DNA of 64,000 nucleotides from Rhodospirillaceae bacterium. GTDB lineage: Bacteria > Pseudomonadota > Alphaproteobacteria > SHVP01. The position numbers were made by a program, and so were the translations under genes. The stretch covers positions 1 to 64,000 of the forward strand of contig PBKD01000015.1 of assembly GCA_002722055.1 (NCBI GenBank), written 5' to 3'. Positions 56,665 through 64,000 of this stretch are shown here, piece after piece (the first letter of the stretch is position 1; the number at the start of each line of letters is the position of its first letter). The notes below the pieces were generated by a model. It was given only the letters and a program-made list of their open reading frames with translations. It was not told where the DNA came from and searched no databases.

Positions 56665-58349
56665 AAATGCTTGATAAGGTAAGTTCAAATATTGAAATAA
56701 GATCACCAAACGAAGTTATGAAGCTTGATAGACTTGGTGTTGCATTTCCTACTAGGTTAAGTTTTAGTCGAAGATTAATTAGGTTAATGCACCGTGAAAA
56801 TTGGAAAATTTATAAAAAAACATTCAATTTGAATAGAGAAGGTTTTGGTATTGCTACATATGAGGTTGCAACACCTAGCAGATTTTATACACTAATTTGT
56901 TTCTCACATTACCTTTCTCCTGAAAATAGAACTGACAGGGTGATTGCTAATCAATGGGATGCAACATTTGTTTTATTTGATGGTGTTCCTAATAAAAGTG
57001 ATATTGAAAGACTATCAATAAATGTTCCTAAACAAGAATCAGGTAGGTTTCAAAAAACTGATTTAGTTATTAGTAGAGCAAACAAAAGTGTTCGATTATT
57101 TGGAGAAGTAACTAACTCTTTATCAAAAGGCTATCAACCAGATATTGATAAAGTTAATTCAGTTGGCTATTTAATGAGGACTACAGCTGTTTATGCAAAT
57201 GGTAAGTTTGGTCTTTGTGATAGATTTCAATATTTAAATAGGCCTGAGTTATCTCATCCGTTTCAAGTTGAAATGTTAACAGTTTATTTGATTCGATTAT
57301 TTACTTTTGACCTGATTGATCATGTTGCATACCAAATAAACAAAAAAGATTCAGTTAAACTTAGTAGAGAAATAAAAAGGCATTTAGGTATCGGCAATGC
57401 AACAGGCTTAGGTATGGCACCTTTTTTAATAAGTCATCCAGTGTTAATTCATAATTGGTTTTATGCTAGGGAGTTGTCTCTTCAAAAAGTAAGATCTATT
57501 GATGAAGTGAAAACTGAAAAGTTAAATCATTTTATTGCAGTTTCAAAAAAAGCAATACAGCATGTTAGAGAGTGGTTTGTAAATGATGAGCTTCAAACAA
57601 AAAAAACTTCTTTATTAAAAGAAATGCAGGAGGTTTTGAATTGGGTGAAAGAGAAAGATTTTTGTGATAAATATAAGCCATGGAATAATTTATTTTCAAG
57701 GTCCTCTTCTTGCCTAGGTTTAGAATGTCAGGAGTTACTTGTGTCTCTTTTGCTTGAGCCTTATCCAGAGATAATTGATGAAATAAGTGAAGGTCTTGAG
57801 GATAAAACTGAAGAGTTACTTAATGTAAATATGACTATTGGTCAAATAAAAGATATGATTGACAGAAATTATAAGTGGGCATTAGATATAGATTTTAGTG
57901 ATCCAAAACAAAATTATCATTTCTGGTATTACTCTAAAGAAAAACTTGAGCCACGAAGGGGAATAAGAGATCAAGATTTAGGAACTGAAAAAGAAATGAA
58001 AATTACTGTAGCTAAAGATATCCAATTATTTAGAAATATTATAGATAAATTAAGTAATAATGAATCTTTGGCAACATTTGTAATTCGAAATAATAACTTT
58101 AGAGATGTTGCTTCTAGGGTTCAAATTGGTTCAAAGTATAATTTTTCTGAAATTAGAGATAACATCATAAGCGATTCTTGCAAGCCGGTCGATATTCTCA
58201 GGTGTAAGTTAGCGTATTTTGGCGCATCTAAATTTGATCCTAAGTCTGACCTTTGGACAAGAATTACAATGTATCAAGGTGCTCCTTTAAATGATGAAAT
58301 ATATAACTCAGATTTTGATGATTGGTGTTTTCCAGTGAAACCGCAATAG
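56661..58349 (+). CDS. conserved protein of unknown function (562 residues)
   Basis: I do not recognise a named family. The protein is soluble by composition, with no signal peptide or membrane helix. Striking segments are NQWDATFVLFDGVPN (about 95-109), GYLMRTTAVYANGKFGLCDR (about 168-187) and GIGNATGLGMAPFLISHP (about 246-263), whose Gly-rich stretch looks like a ligand-binding turn. It begins at about 56661 with TTG or at ATG 56667, overlapping the dipeptidase-like gene, and is 6 nt from the next gene. Its job is probably tied to both. Confidence 0.8.
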   Translation: MKMLDKVSSNIEIRSPNEVMKLDRLGVAFPTRLSFSRRLIRLMHRENWKIYKKTFNLNREGFGIATYEVATPSRFYTLICFSHYLSPENRTDRVIANQWDATFVLFDGVPNKSDIERLSINVPKQESGRFQKTDLVISRANKSVRLFGEVTNSLSKGYQPDIDKVNSVGYLMRTTAVYANGKFGLCDRFQYLNRPELSHPFQVEMLTVYLIRLFTFDLIDHVAYQINKKDSVKLSREIKRHLGIGNATGLGMAPFLISHPVLIHNWFYARELSLQKVRSIDEVKTEKLNHFIAVSKKAIQHVREWFVNDELQTKKTSLLKEMQEVLNWVKEKDFCDKYKPWNNLFSRSSSCLGLECQELLVSLLLEPYPEIIDEISEGLEDKTEELLNVNMTIGQIKDMIDRNYKWALDIDFSDPKQNYHFWYYSKEKLEPRRGIRDQDLGTEKEMKITVAKDIQLFRNIIDKLSNNESLATFVIRNNNFRDVASRVQIGSKYNFSEIRDNIISDSCKPVDILRCKLAYFGASKFDPKSDLWTRITMYQGAPLNDEIYNSDFDDWCFPVKPQ

Positions 58350-58355
58350 CCATAG

Positions 58356-59054
58356 ATGCTTGTATCGTTAAGTGAAATCCAAACTATAATTTACCGTTCA
58401 GCTTTAGCTATTAATTTACCGCCAGGTATTGCTAAAGAGAATTCTTTTGCAGCCAGAAGGATGTTGTTGGAAGGTTTTAGTTCTTTAAATGTATTTGTAG
58501 AAGCTTTTGACTCATTAAGAAAAAAATTTTCTATCGAGTTTGATATCGAAGAAACTGCAGAAGGTAAATTTTTACCATTAGATAAACAAAAGAAATTATC
58601 AAGCTTATTAGTTTCACCATCAGTTTGTGATTCTCTCTCTTTATTTAGTGAAAGTAATAATAAAAAAGTTAAGGTTAATAAAATTGATGAGCCTTTAGTT
58701 TTACTATTTCATGTTCTGGAGTTATCAAAAAAGTTAAATAGGGGTTTTCAACTTACATTTAATTATGGAAGTGATGATTCTAAAGTTATTGTATGCACTA
58801 GTAATGGGTTTTTTAAATTTTCAGAAAAAAAATTTTTAGTAAAAAGTCTCAAATCTGATTTAGTTGTATTAGAAAATTTTAATGAAAAAAATCATTTGTT
58901 TAAATTTGATGGTGTAGAAAAAATTAAGTCAGATTTTTTTATTGAAGGCGAGGTCTGGGATTACTTTTCAAAATATTCGGATTTACTATTAGTTGAAGAT
59001 TCTGAAAAATCTAGAATTAATAATGCAGGAAGTGGCTTGAATGATAATGACTAG
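58356..59054 (+). CDS. DUF3726-like protein
   Basis: A 232-residue soluble protein. The N-terminal pattern MLVSLSEIQTIIYRSALAIN...GIAKENSFAARRML resembles DUF3726 proteins as I recall them (SLNE-x-A...GLAEEAGRAARW). Function of that family is unknown. It follows the 562-residue gene by 6 nt and ends the three-gene operon. The C-terminal part is lysine-rich and poorly conserved in appearance. The family call is tentative. Confidence 0.6.
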   Translation: MLVSLSEIQTIIYRSALAINLPPGIAKENSFAARRMLLEGFSSLNVFVEAFDSLRKKFSIEFDIEETAEGKFLPLDKQKKLSSLLVSPSVCDSLSLFSESNNKKVKVNKIDEPLVLLFHVLELSKKLNRGFQLTFNYGSDDSKVIVCTSNGFFKFSEKKFLVKSLKSDLVVLENFNEKNHLFKFDGVEKIKSDFFIEGEVWDYFSKYSDLLLVEDSEKSRINNAGSGLNDND

Positions 59055-59073
59055 ATTTTGGAGAAAAAATTTA

Positions 59074-60978
59074 TTATCCTATTTGATTTAAAACTGAATT
59101 GATTGCCTCGTCGATTGATATAGATTCAGTTTTTTTACTTCCTAATCTTCTTACTGACACAGTTCTATTGTTTTTTTCTCTTTCACCAATAGAATATATA
59201 AGTGGAATTTTAGCTAAGCTATGTTCGCGAATCTTATAACCAATTTTTTCATTTCTTAGATCTACTTCAACTTTTAAATTTTTTGACTTAAGTAATTTCT
59301 CAATTTCCAATGCGTAATTATCAGAATCAGAAGTAATTGTGGCTATAACTATTTGTGTAGGAGCTAACCACAAAGGTAAATTACCTGAGTAATGCTCAAT
59401 TAATATTCCAATAAATCTTTCAATTGAACCAAAAAGAGCTCTATGAATCATAACTGGTCTATGTTTCTTCCCGTCTACACCAATATAATTTGCTGTTAAA
59501 AGTTCAGGAAGATTCAAGTCTACTTGTAGAGTTCCGCATTGCCAATCTCTTCCAATTGCATCTCTCAAGACAAATTCAATTTTGGGGCCATAAAAAGCTC
59601 CCTCTCCAGAATTTATTGTATAGGGAAGGCCTGTAGCATTTATAGCTGTCATTAATGCTTTTTCTGATTTATCCCAAATTACATCATTGCCAACTCTTTT
59701 GTTTGGCCTATCAGAAAATTTAATATGTACATTTTCAAAACCAAAATCTTTATATATTTCTAAAATTAAATTACAAACTTCTACACATTCTTCTGTTATT
59801 TGATCTTCCGTGCAGAAAATATGTGCATCGTCTTGAGTAAAAGCTCTGACCCGCATTAAGCCATGAAGAGCACCTGAAGGTTCATATCGATGAACTTTTC
59901 CAAACTCTGAAAACTTCAATGGTAGATCTCTATAGCTTTTTAAACCTTGTTTAAAAACTTGAATATGCCCAGGGCAATTCATAGGTTTAAGTGCATAAAC
60001 TCTGTCTTCTTTTGCCTCTGTAGTAAACATGTTTTCTCCAAACTTTCCCCAATGTCCAGAGGTTTCCCAGAGAGATTTATCCATTATATCAGGTGTATTA
60101 ATTTCAATATATCCTGCTTCGTTTTGCTTTTTTCTCATAAAATCAATAAGATTTTGGAATAGGTTCCAACCTTTGTTATGCCAAAAGACCGCACCAGGAG
60201 CTTCTGGCTGAAAGTGAAAAAGGCCCATATTTTTTCCTAATAGCCTATGATCTCTTTTTTCTGCTTCTTCAAGTTGATTTAAATAAAGTCTAAGTTCTTT
60301 TTTATTTCTCCAAGCAGTTCCGTATATTCTTTGAAGCATAGGTTGATTATGATCGCCTCTCCAATATGCTCCTGCGACCTTAAGAAGTTTAAAACCATCC
60401 CCTAAATGTTTGGTTGAGGGTAAGTGTGGTCCTTTACATAAATCAACAAAGCTGCCTTGTTTATAAACAGATATTTCTTCTCCTTCAGGAATCGATGATA
60501 TAAGTTCTGATTTGAAATGTTCGCCTTTATCATTAAAAAAATTTAGGCCGTCTTCTCTTTTCCATATTTCTCTATTAATAACCTCATCCCTAGAAACAAT
60601 TTCATGCATTTTTTTTTCAATAACATCCAGTTCTTCTGATGAAAAAGGTTTTTCTCTTGCAAAATCATAATAGAAGCCATTTTCGATCACAGGGCCTATT
60701 GTTACCTGAGTATTGGGGTAAAGTTCTTGCACAGCTTCAGCCATTACATGCGCAGCATCATGTCTGATTATCTCAAGAGCTTCTTCATCCCCTCTAAAGA
60801 TAAAAGATATATTAGAGGGTGTATTAATTTCCCGGCTAAGATCCCAAACTTCATTACATACCTTAATTGCAATTATATCTTTTAATCGATTTGGAAGAAT
60901 ATCTCCGGCTATTTTTTTTCCTGTAGAAGGTAATTCTACATTAATTATTTTTTTATCCGGAAGCTCAAGAACAATCAT
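59074..60978 (-). CDS. thrS: threonyl-tRNA synthetase
   Basis: A 634-residue class II synthetase. Domains in order: TGS (about 1-60), editing domain with RHDAAHVMAEA (the HxxxH site), catalytic core with MNCPGHIQVF (zinc cysteine) and motif 2 VHRYEPSGALHG, then the anticodon domain. Zinc histidine lies in MIHRALFGS. Length is normal. Transcribed in the same direction as cysS but 75 nt apart. Confidence 0.98.
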   Translation of the reverse strand: MIVLELPDKKIINVELPSTGKKIAGDILPNRLKDIIAIKVCNEVWDLSREINTPSNISFIFRGDEEALEIIRHDAAHVMAEAVQELYPNTQVTIGPVIENGFYYDFAREKPFSSEELDVIEKKMHEIVSRDEVINREIWKREDGLNFFNDKGEHFKSELISSIPEGEEISVYKQGSFVDLCKGPHLPSTKHLGDGFKLLKVAGAYWRGDHNQPMLQRIYGTAWRNKKELRLYLNQLEEAEKRDHRLLGKNMGLFHFQPEAPGAVFWHNKGWNLFQNLIDFMRKKQNEAGYIEINTPDIMDKSLWETSGHWGKFGENMFTTEAKEDRVYALKPMNCPGHIQVFKQGLKSYRDLPLKFSEFGKVHRYEPSGALHGLMRVRAFTQDDAHIFCTEDQITEECVEVCNLILEIYKDFGFENVHIKFSDRPNKRVGNDVIWDKSEKALMTAINATGLPYTINSGEGAFYGPKIEFVLRDAIGRDWQCGTLQVDLNLPELLTANYIGVDGKKHRPVMIHRALFGSIERFIGILIEHYSGNLPLWLAPTQIVIATITSDSDNYALEIEKLLKSKNLKVEVDLRNEKIGYKIREHSLAKIPLIYSIGEREKNNRTVSVRRLGSKKTESISIDEAINSVLNQIG

Positions 60979-61053
60979 TTAAAACCTCAAATTAATTTTT
61001 TAACTTAAATAAGTAAAATATATTAATATAATATAAATTTAACATCTAACTTT

Positions 61054-62415
61054 TTATCGTGTCCATCTTGTTTCATCTTTTTCGTCTTTTATTGAAATTC
61101 CATTATCTAAAAGATTTTTTCTAATTCTATCAGCTTCCTGAAAGTTTTTATTTTTTCTTGCCAACGATCTTTGCCTAATAAGGTTATTGATCTCTTTATC
61201 GGTAAGAGATAAGAGATCTGATTTTTGCAACCATTCATTTGGTTCTTTTTGAAGAATTCCAAGAAAATATGATTCACGTAATAATATTCCTTTGATTTCA
61301 GATTTTAAACTATTTTTTTTTGCTTTCTGAAGATCTCTAGCTGTACTGTATAGACTGGCAATTGCTTCAGGTGTATTAATGTCATTTAATAAATTTTTTT
61401 CAACATTTGTTTGCCTTGATATTTTTGGCTTTATATCAACATTATTTAGAAGGATAGAATATAAATTATTTAGAGAATTTTCTGCATTCATCATTGTTGT
61501 GTCATTCCAATCTAAAGGCTGCCTATAATGTGCAGAAAGCAAGGCAAACCTTATAGATTCTCCCCGGTATTTATTTTTTAAATCATTCAGTATAATTATA
61601 TTATCTAAAGATTTAGACATTTTCTTTTTGTTAAAAGTTACGAAACCATTGTGTATCCAGTATTTGGCAAGAATACTATTATTTGCACATGTGCTTTGAG
61701 CATTTTCATTTTCATGATGTGGAAAAATTAAATCTTGTCCCCCTCCATGGATATCTATTGAGTTACCAAGAAATTTTTTTATCATTGCTGAACATTCAAT
61801 ATGCCAACCAGGTCTACCTCTTCCCCACGGACTACTCCATCCAGGTGTATCATTATCCGATGGCTTCCATAATACAAAATCTGAGGAATTTTTTTTATAA
61901 GGTGCAACTTCAATTCTTGCGCCAGATATCAAATCCTTCTGCTTCAGTTTTGATATTTCTCCATATTTAGGAAAAGATTCAACATCAAATAAAACATGAT
62001 TATTTGCAACATAAGCGTGATTTAATTCCACTAATTTTGAAATCATATCTATAATAGAGGAGATATTATCAGTAACCTTGGGTATAAATGTTGGCTGAAT
62101 AATACCAAGGTTTTTCATATCTTCTTCATATGCAGTTGAGTATCTTTGAGTAAGATTAGATATGTTCTCTTTATTTTTTTTAGCTGCATCATTTATTTTA
62201 TCGTCAACGTCAGTTATGTTTCTTGCATATATTACCTCAGGATAAATATCCTTAAGAATTTTAAACAAAATATCAAAAATAACTGCTGGGCGCGCGTTAC
62301 CTATATGCGGGTGATTGTATACTGTAGGCCCACAAACATACATAGTTACTCTTTCAGGATTGATGGGTTTAAATATTTCTATTTTCTTTGAAAAAGTGTT
62401 AAATAATTTTAACAT
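61054..62415 (-). CDS. cysS: cysteinyl-tRNA synthetase
   Basis: A 453-residue class I synthetase. HIGH motif is HPHIGNARP, zinc Cys is in MYVCGPTVY, further zinc ligands in WHIECSAM and HHENENAQS, and KMSKS is KKKMSKSLDN. The anticodon-binding domain is slightly short but complete. It is divergent from folE. Confidence 0.98.
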   Translation of the reverse strand: MLKLFNTFSKKIEIFKPINPERVTMYVCGPTVYNHPHIGNARPAVIFDILFKILKDIYPEVIYARNITDVDDKINDAAKKNKENISNLTQRYSTAYEEDMKNLGIIQPTFIPKVTDNISSIIDMISKLVELNHAYVANNHVLFDVESFPKYGEISKLKQKDLISGARIEVAPYKKNSSDFVLWKPSDNDTPGWSSPWGRGRPGWHIECSAMIKKFLGNSIDIHGGGQDLIFPHHENENAQSTCANNSILAKYWIHNGFVTFNKKKMSKSLDNIIILNDLKNKYRGESIRFALLSAHYRQPLDWNDTTMMNAENSLNNLYSILLNNVDIKPKISRQTNVEKNLLNDINTPEAIASLYSTARDLQKAKKNSLKSEIKGILLRESYFLGILQKEPNEWLQKSDLLSLTDKEINNLIRQRSLARKNKNFQEADRIRKNLLDNGISIKDEKDETRWTR

Positions 62416-62632
62416 GGTTACTTTGATACATAAATAAGGTTAGAAAAATAGGGGTTTTTTAAACATATACTAAAATTAATATTAATCCTCAATTTTATCT
62501 ATAATAATCAACTATAATGTCAGTAATTTAAATTTAATATAATTTTTTTTCATCTAGACCTTGTTTGAAATGAGTTTTTCTTTAAATTAATAATATATCA
62601 AGATTAAATTTAGTTATCAGAGGGTATTTTAT

Positions 62633-63238
62633 ATGAATAAAGAGCCAGATATTAAGAAACCTTCAAAAGCCGAAGCTGAAGAAGCAGTAAGAACATTAAT
62701 TAAATGGGCTGGCGATAACCCAAATAGAGAAGGCCTTTTAGGGACACCAGATAGAGTTGTCAGAGCTTATGAAGAATTTTTTCATGGTTATACAGAAGAT
62801 CCAACAGCTGTACTGGGAAGAACATTTGAAGAGACATCTGACTATGATGAAATGGTAGTTCTAAGAGATATTAGGCTGGAGAGTCATTGTGAACACCATA
62901 TGGTTCCTATCATTGGTAAAGCTCATGTTGGATATCTTCCAAGAGGGAGGGTGGTCGGTATTAGTAAAATTACTAGAGTTGTTGATATTTTTGCTAAAAG
63001 ACTTCAAATACAAGAGCAGCTTACTGTGCAAATTGCAAATGCAATTGACCGTGTATTAAATCCTTTAGGTACAGCAGTAATTATTGAAGCTGCCCATCAG
63101 TGTATGACAACTAGAGGTGTAAAGAAACCTGGAACTATAACTGTAACAAGCAGAATGACAGGTGCTTTCAGAGAAGATATTGCAACAAGAAGAGAATTTT
63201 TAAGTGTAATAAAAGGTAAGTCAGAGGAATTATTATGA
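62633..63238 (+). CDS. folE: GTP cyclohydrolase I
   Basis: A 201-residue enzyme opening the pterin ring for folate synthesis. Zinc ligands are in [11 protein letters not shown] and HQCMTTRG; the [15 protein letters not shown] segment is diagnostic. AGAGGG precedes the ATG. Its stop overlaps the hisI start by 4 nt (ATGA), coupling the two. Confidence 0.97.
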   Translation: MNKEPDIKKPSKAEAEEAVRTLIKWAGDNPNREGLLGTPDRVVRAYEEFFHGYTEDPTAVLGRTFEETSDYDEMVVLRDIRLESHCEHHMVPIIGKAHVGYLPRGRVVGISKITRVVDIFAKRLQIQEQLTVQIANAIDRVLNPLGTAVIIEAAHQCMTTRGVKKPGTITVTSRMTGAFREDIATRREFLSVIKGKSEELL

Positions 63239-63708
63239 ATAATAGCCTGTTTAAAGATAGAGTTTCTGTTGAACAGGTTGAAGAGTCAAGTGATCTTGCT
63301 CCTAGTTTTGGAGATCAAGGATTAATACCCGTAGTTACCACTGATGTTCACTCAGGTGATGTTCTGATGGTTGGATATATGAATAAAGATGCCTTTGCCC
63401 TCACAATTGAGACAAAAAAAGCTCATTATTGGAGTAGAAGTAGAAATAAAATTTGGAAAAAAGGTGAAACTAGTGGTCTCGTTCAAAATGTAATTGAGCT
63501 CAGGATTGATGATGACCAAGATTCTTTATGGTTGAAGGTTGATGTTGAGGGTTCAGGTGCAAGTTGTCATGTCGGTTACAAATCTTGTTTTTATAGGTCT
63601 GTACCGCTTGGTGGTAATGAAAATATATCTCTTGATTTTAAAGAGAAAGAAAAAACCTTTGATCCAAAAAAAATTTACGGAGAAATTCCAAATCCTACTA
63701 AGCTCTAA
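63235..63708 (+). CDS. hisI: phosphoribosyl-AMP cyclohydrolase
   Basis: A 157-residue HisI without the HisE domain. It opens the purine ring in histidine synthesis. Motifs are [28 protein letters not shown] and the zinc-binding region [16 protein letters not shown]. Pairing with folE joins two cyclohydrolases in one operon. It overlaps the dehalogenase gene end by 4 nt on the other strand. Confidence 0.96.
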   Translation: MNNSLFKDRVSVEQVEESSDLAPSFGDQGLIPVVTTDVHSGDVLMVGYMNKDAFALTIETKKAHYWSRSRNKIWKKGETSGLVQNVIELRIDDDQDSLWLKVDVEGSGASCHVGYKSCFYRSVPLGGNENISLDFKEKEKTFDPKKIYGEIPNPTKL

Positions 63709-64000
63709 GTATTAATTTCATTTAAAAATTTTTTTATTGATTCACCTATTTCGGCAGGGCTATCTTCCTGAAGAAAATGGAGCCCTTTGACAGTAGTTTC
63801 TTTTTGGTTTAACCAACTTCTACAAAATTCTCTTTGATTGCCTGTTAGGATAGAACCTGGATCACCATTTATTAATAATTTAGGTATCTTATTTGATTTC
63901 ATCCAATTTAAAAAAAAATTAAATTTTTTTAATATCTCTTTAGGTTCTGAATCTATTGGTAATTGTCTTGGCCAAGAAAGAGTAGGTCTTCTATCTTCAC
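63705..64000 (-). CDS. haloalkane dehalogenase (3' end only)
   Basis: The frame stays open to the window edge, so the start lies beyond 64000. The visible 97 residues align well with the end of haloalkane dehalogenases of the LinB/DhaA group: RRPTLSWPRQLPIDSEP, IPKLLINGDPGSILTG, FCRSWLNQ, and the catalytic His in GLHFLQEDSPAEIG. The nucleophile Asp and halide-binding residues are outside the window. An internal ATG at 63902 is not the real start. Confidence 0.85.
   Translation of the reverse strand, partial: EDRRPTLSWPRQLPIDSEPKEILKKFNFFLNWMKSNKIPKLLINGDPGSILTGNQREFCRSWLNQKETTVKGLHFLQEDSPAEIGESIKKFLNEINT

Overview
The window is about 30% GC and gene-dense. It looks like the chromosome of a streamlined, AT-rich alphaproteobacterium, most likely marine. 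The support is: the tail of an rRNA operon in the usual alphaproteobacterial order 23S-5S-tRNA-fMet; sucA-sucB-lpdA in one run; a GTTC-N7-GTTC SOS box of the alphaproteobacterial LexA type; short intergenic gaps; several TTG/GTG starts; and marine-type genes (glycine betaine ABC transporter, HpsN-like sulfonate dehydrogenase, homocysteine methyltransferases, formate dehydrogenase). I cannot name the lineage from sequence alone; SAR11-like, HIMB59/AEGEAN-169-like or SAR116-like groups are all possible. UGA is used as a normal stop.

Layout. 1-990: 23S end, 5S, initiator tRNA and a truncated tRNA-Leu 5' half. 1006-10462: accessory metabolism and transport (DsbA/FrnE-like, luciferase-like monooxygenase, alpha/beta hydrolase, pirin, two-part YeeE/YedE, GST, TauD-like dioxygenase, a small XRE regulator with two operator-like palindromes, PrsW, MFS). 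10596-17416: the 2-oxoglutarate dehydrogenase operon on the minus strand, then nth and DUF2784. 17478-24238: GST, PD-(D/E)XK protein, a CueR-like regulator facing a DUF4396 membrane protein across a MerR-type promoter, a methyltransferase, an unusual double alpha/beta hydrolase, and a ceramidase-like membrane protein. 24246-27893: glycosyltransferase, then umuC-umuD divergent from alkB with an SOS box between them. 28410-33651: class IV aminotransferase, Fe-alcohol dehydrogenase, and an HpsN-like dehydrogenase / SDR / homocysteine-methyltransferase-like operon. 33663-40846: SelO, small membrane and exported proteins, EamA transporter, a second luciferase-like enzyme, metY plus hydrolase. 41025-46823: a compact NAD-dependent formate dehydrogenase operon (fdsG-fdsB-fdsA-fdhD-fdsD). 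46836-55510: MFS, a sugar O-methyltransferase broken by an in-frame UGA, homocysteine methyltransferase divergent from a methylenetetrahydrofolate reductase, and proX-proW-proV preceded by a TauD-like gene. 55654-59054: an overlapping operon of an M19 dipeptidase-like protein with altered metal ligands, a 562-residue protein of unknown family and a DUF3726-like protein. 59074-64000: thrS, cysS, folE-hisI and the 3' end of a haloalkane dehalogenase.

How it fits together (inference). Glycine betaine-like compounds enter through ProXWV. Methyl groups can pass to homocysteine or folate; MTHFR interconverts methyl- and methylene-THF; formate from C1 oxidation is turned to CO2 and NADH by Fds. Sulfur enters through the YeeE/YedE pair, MetY and possibly dihydroxypropanesulfonate oxidation. 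The least explained and most attractive region is 55654-59054.
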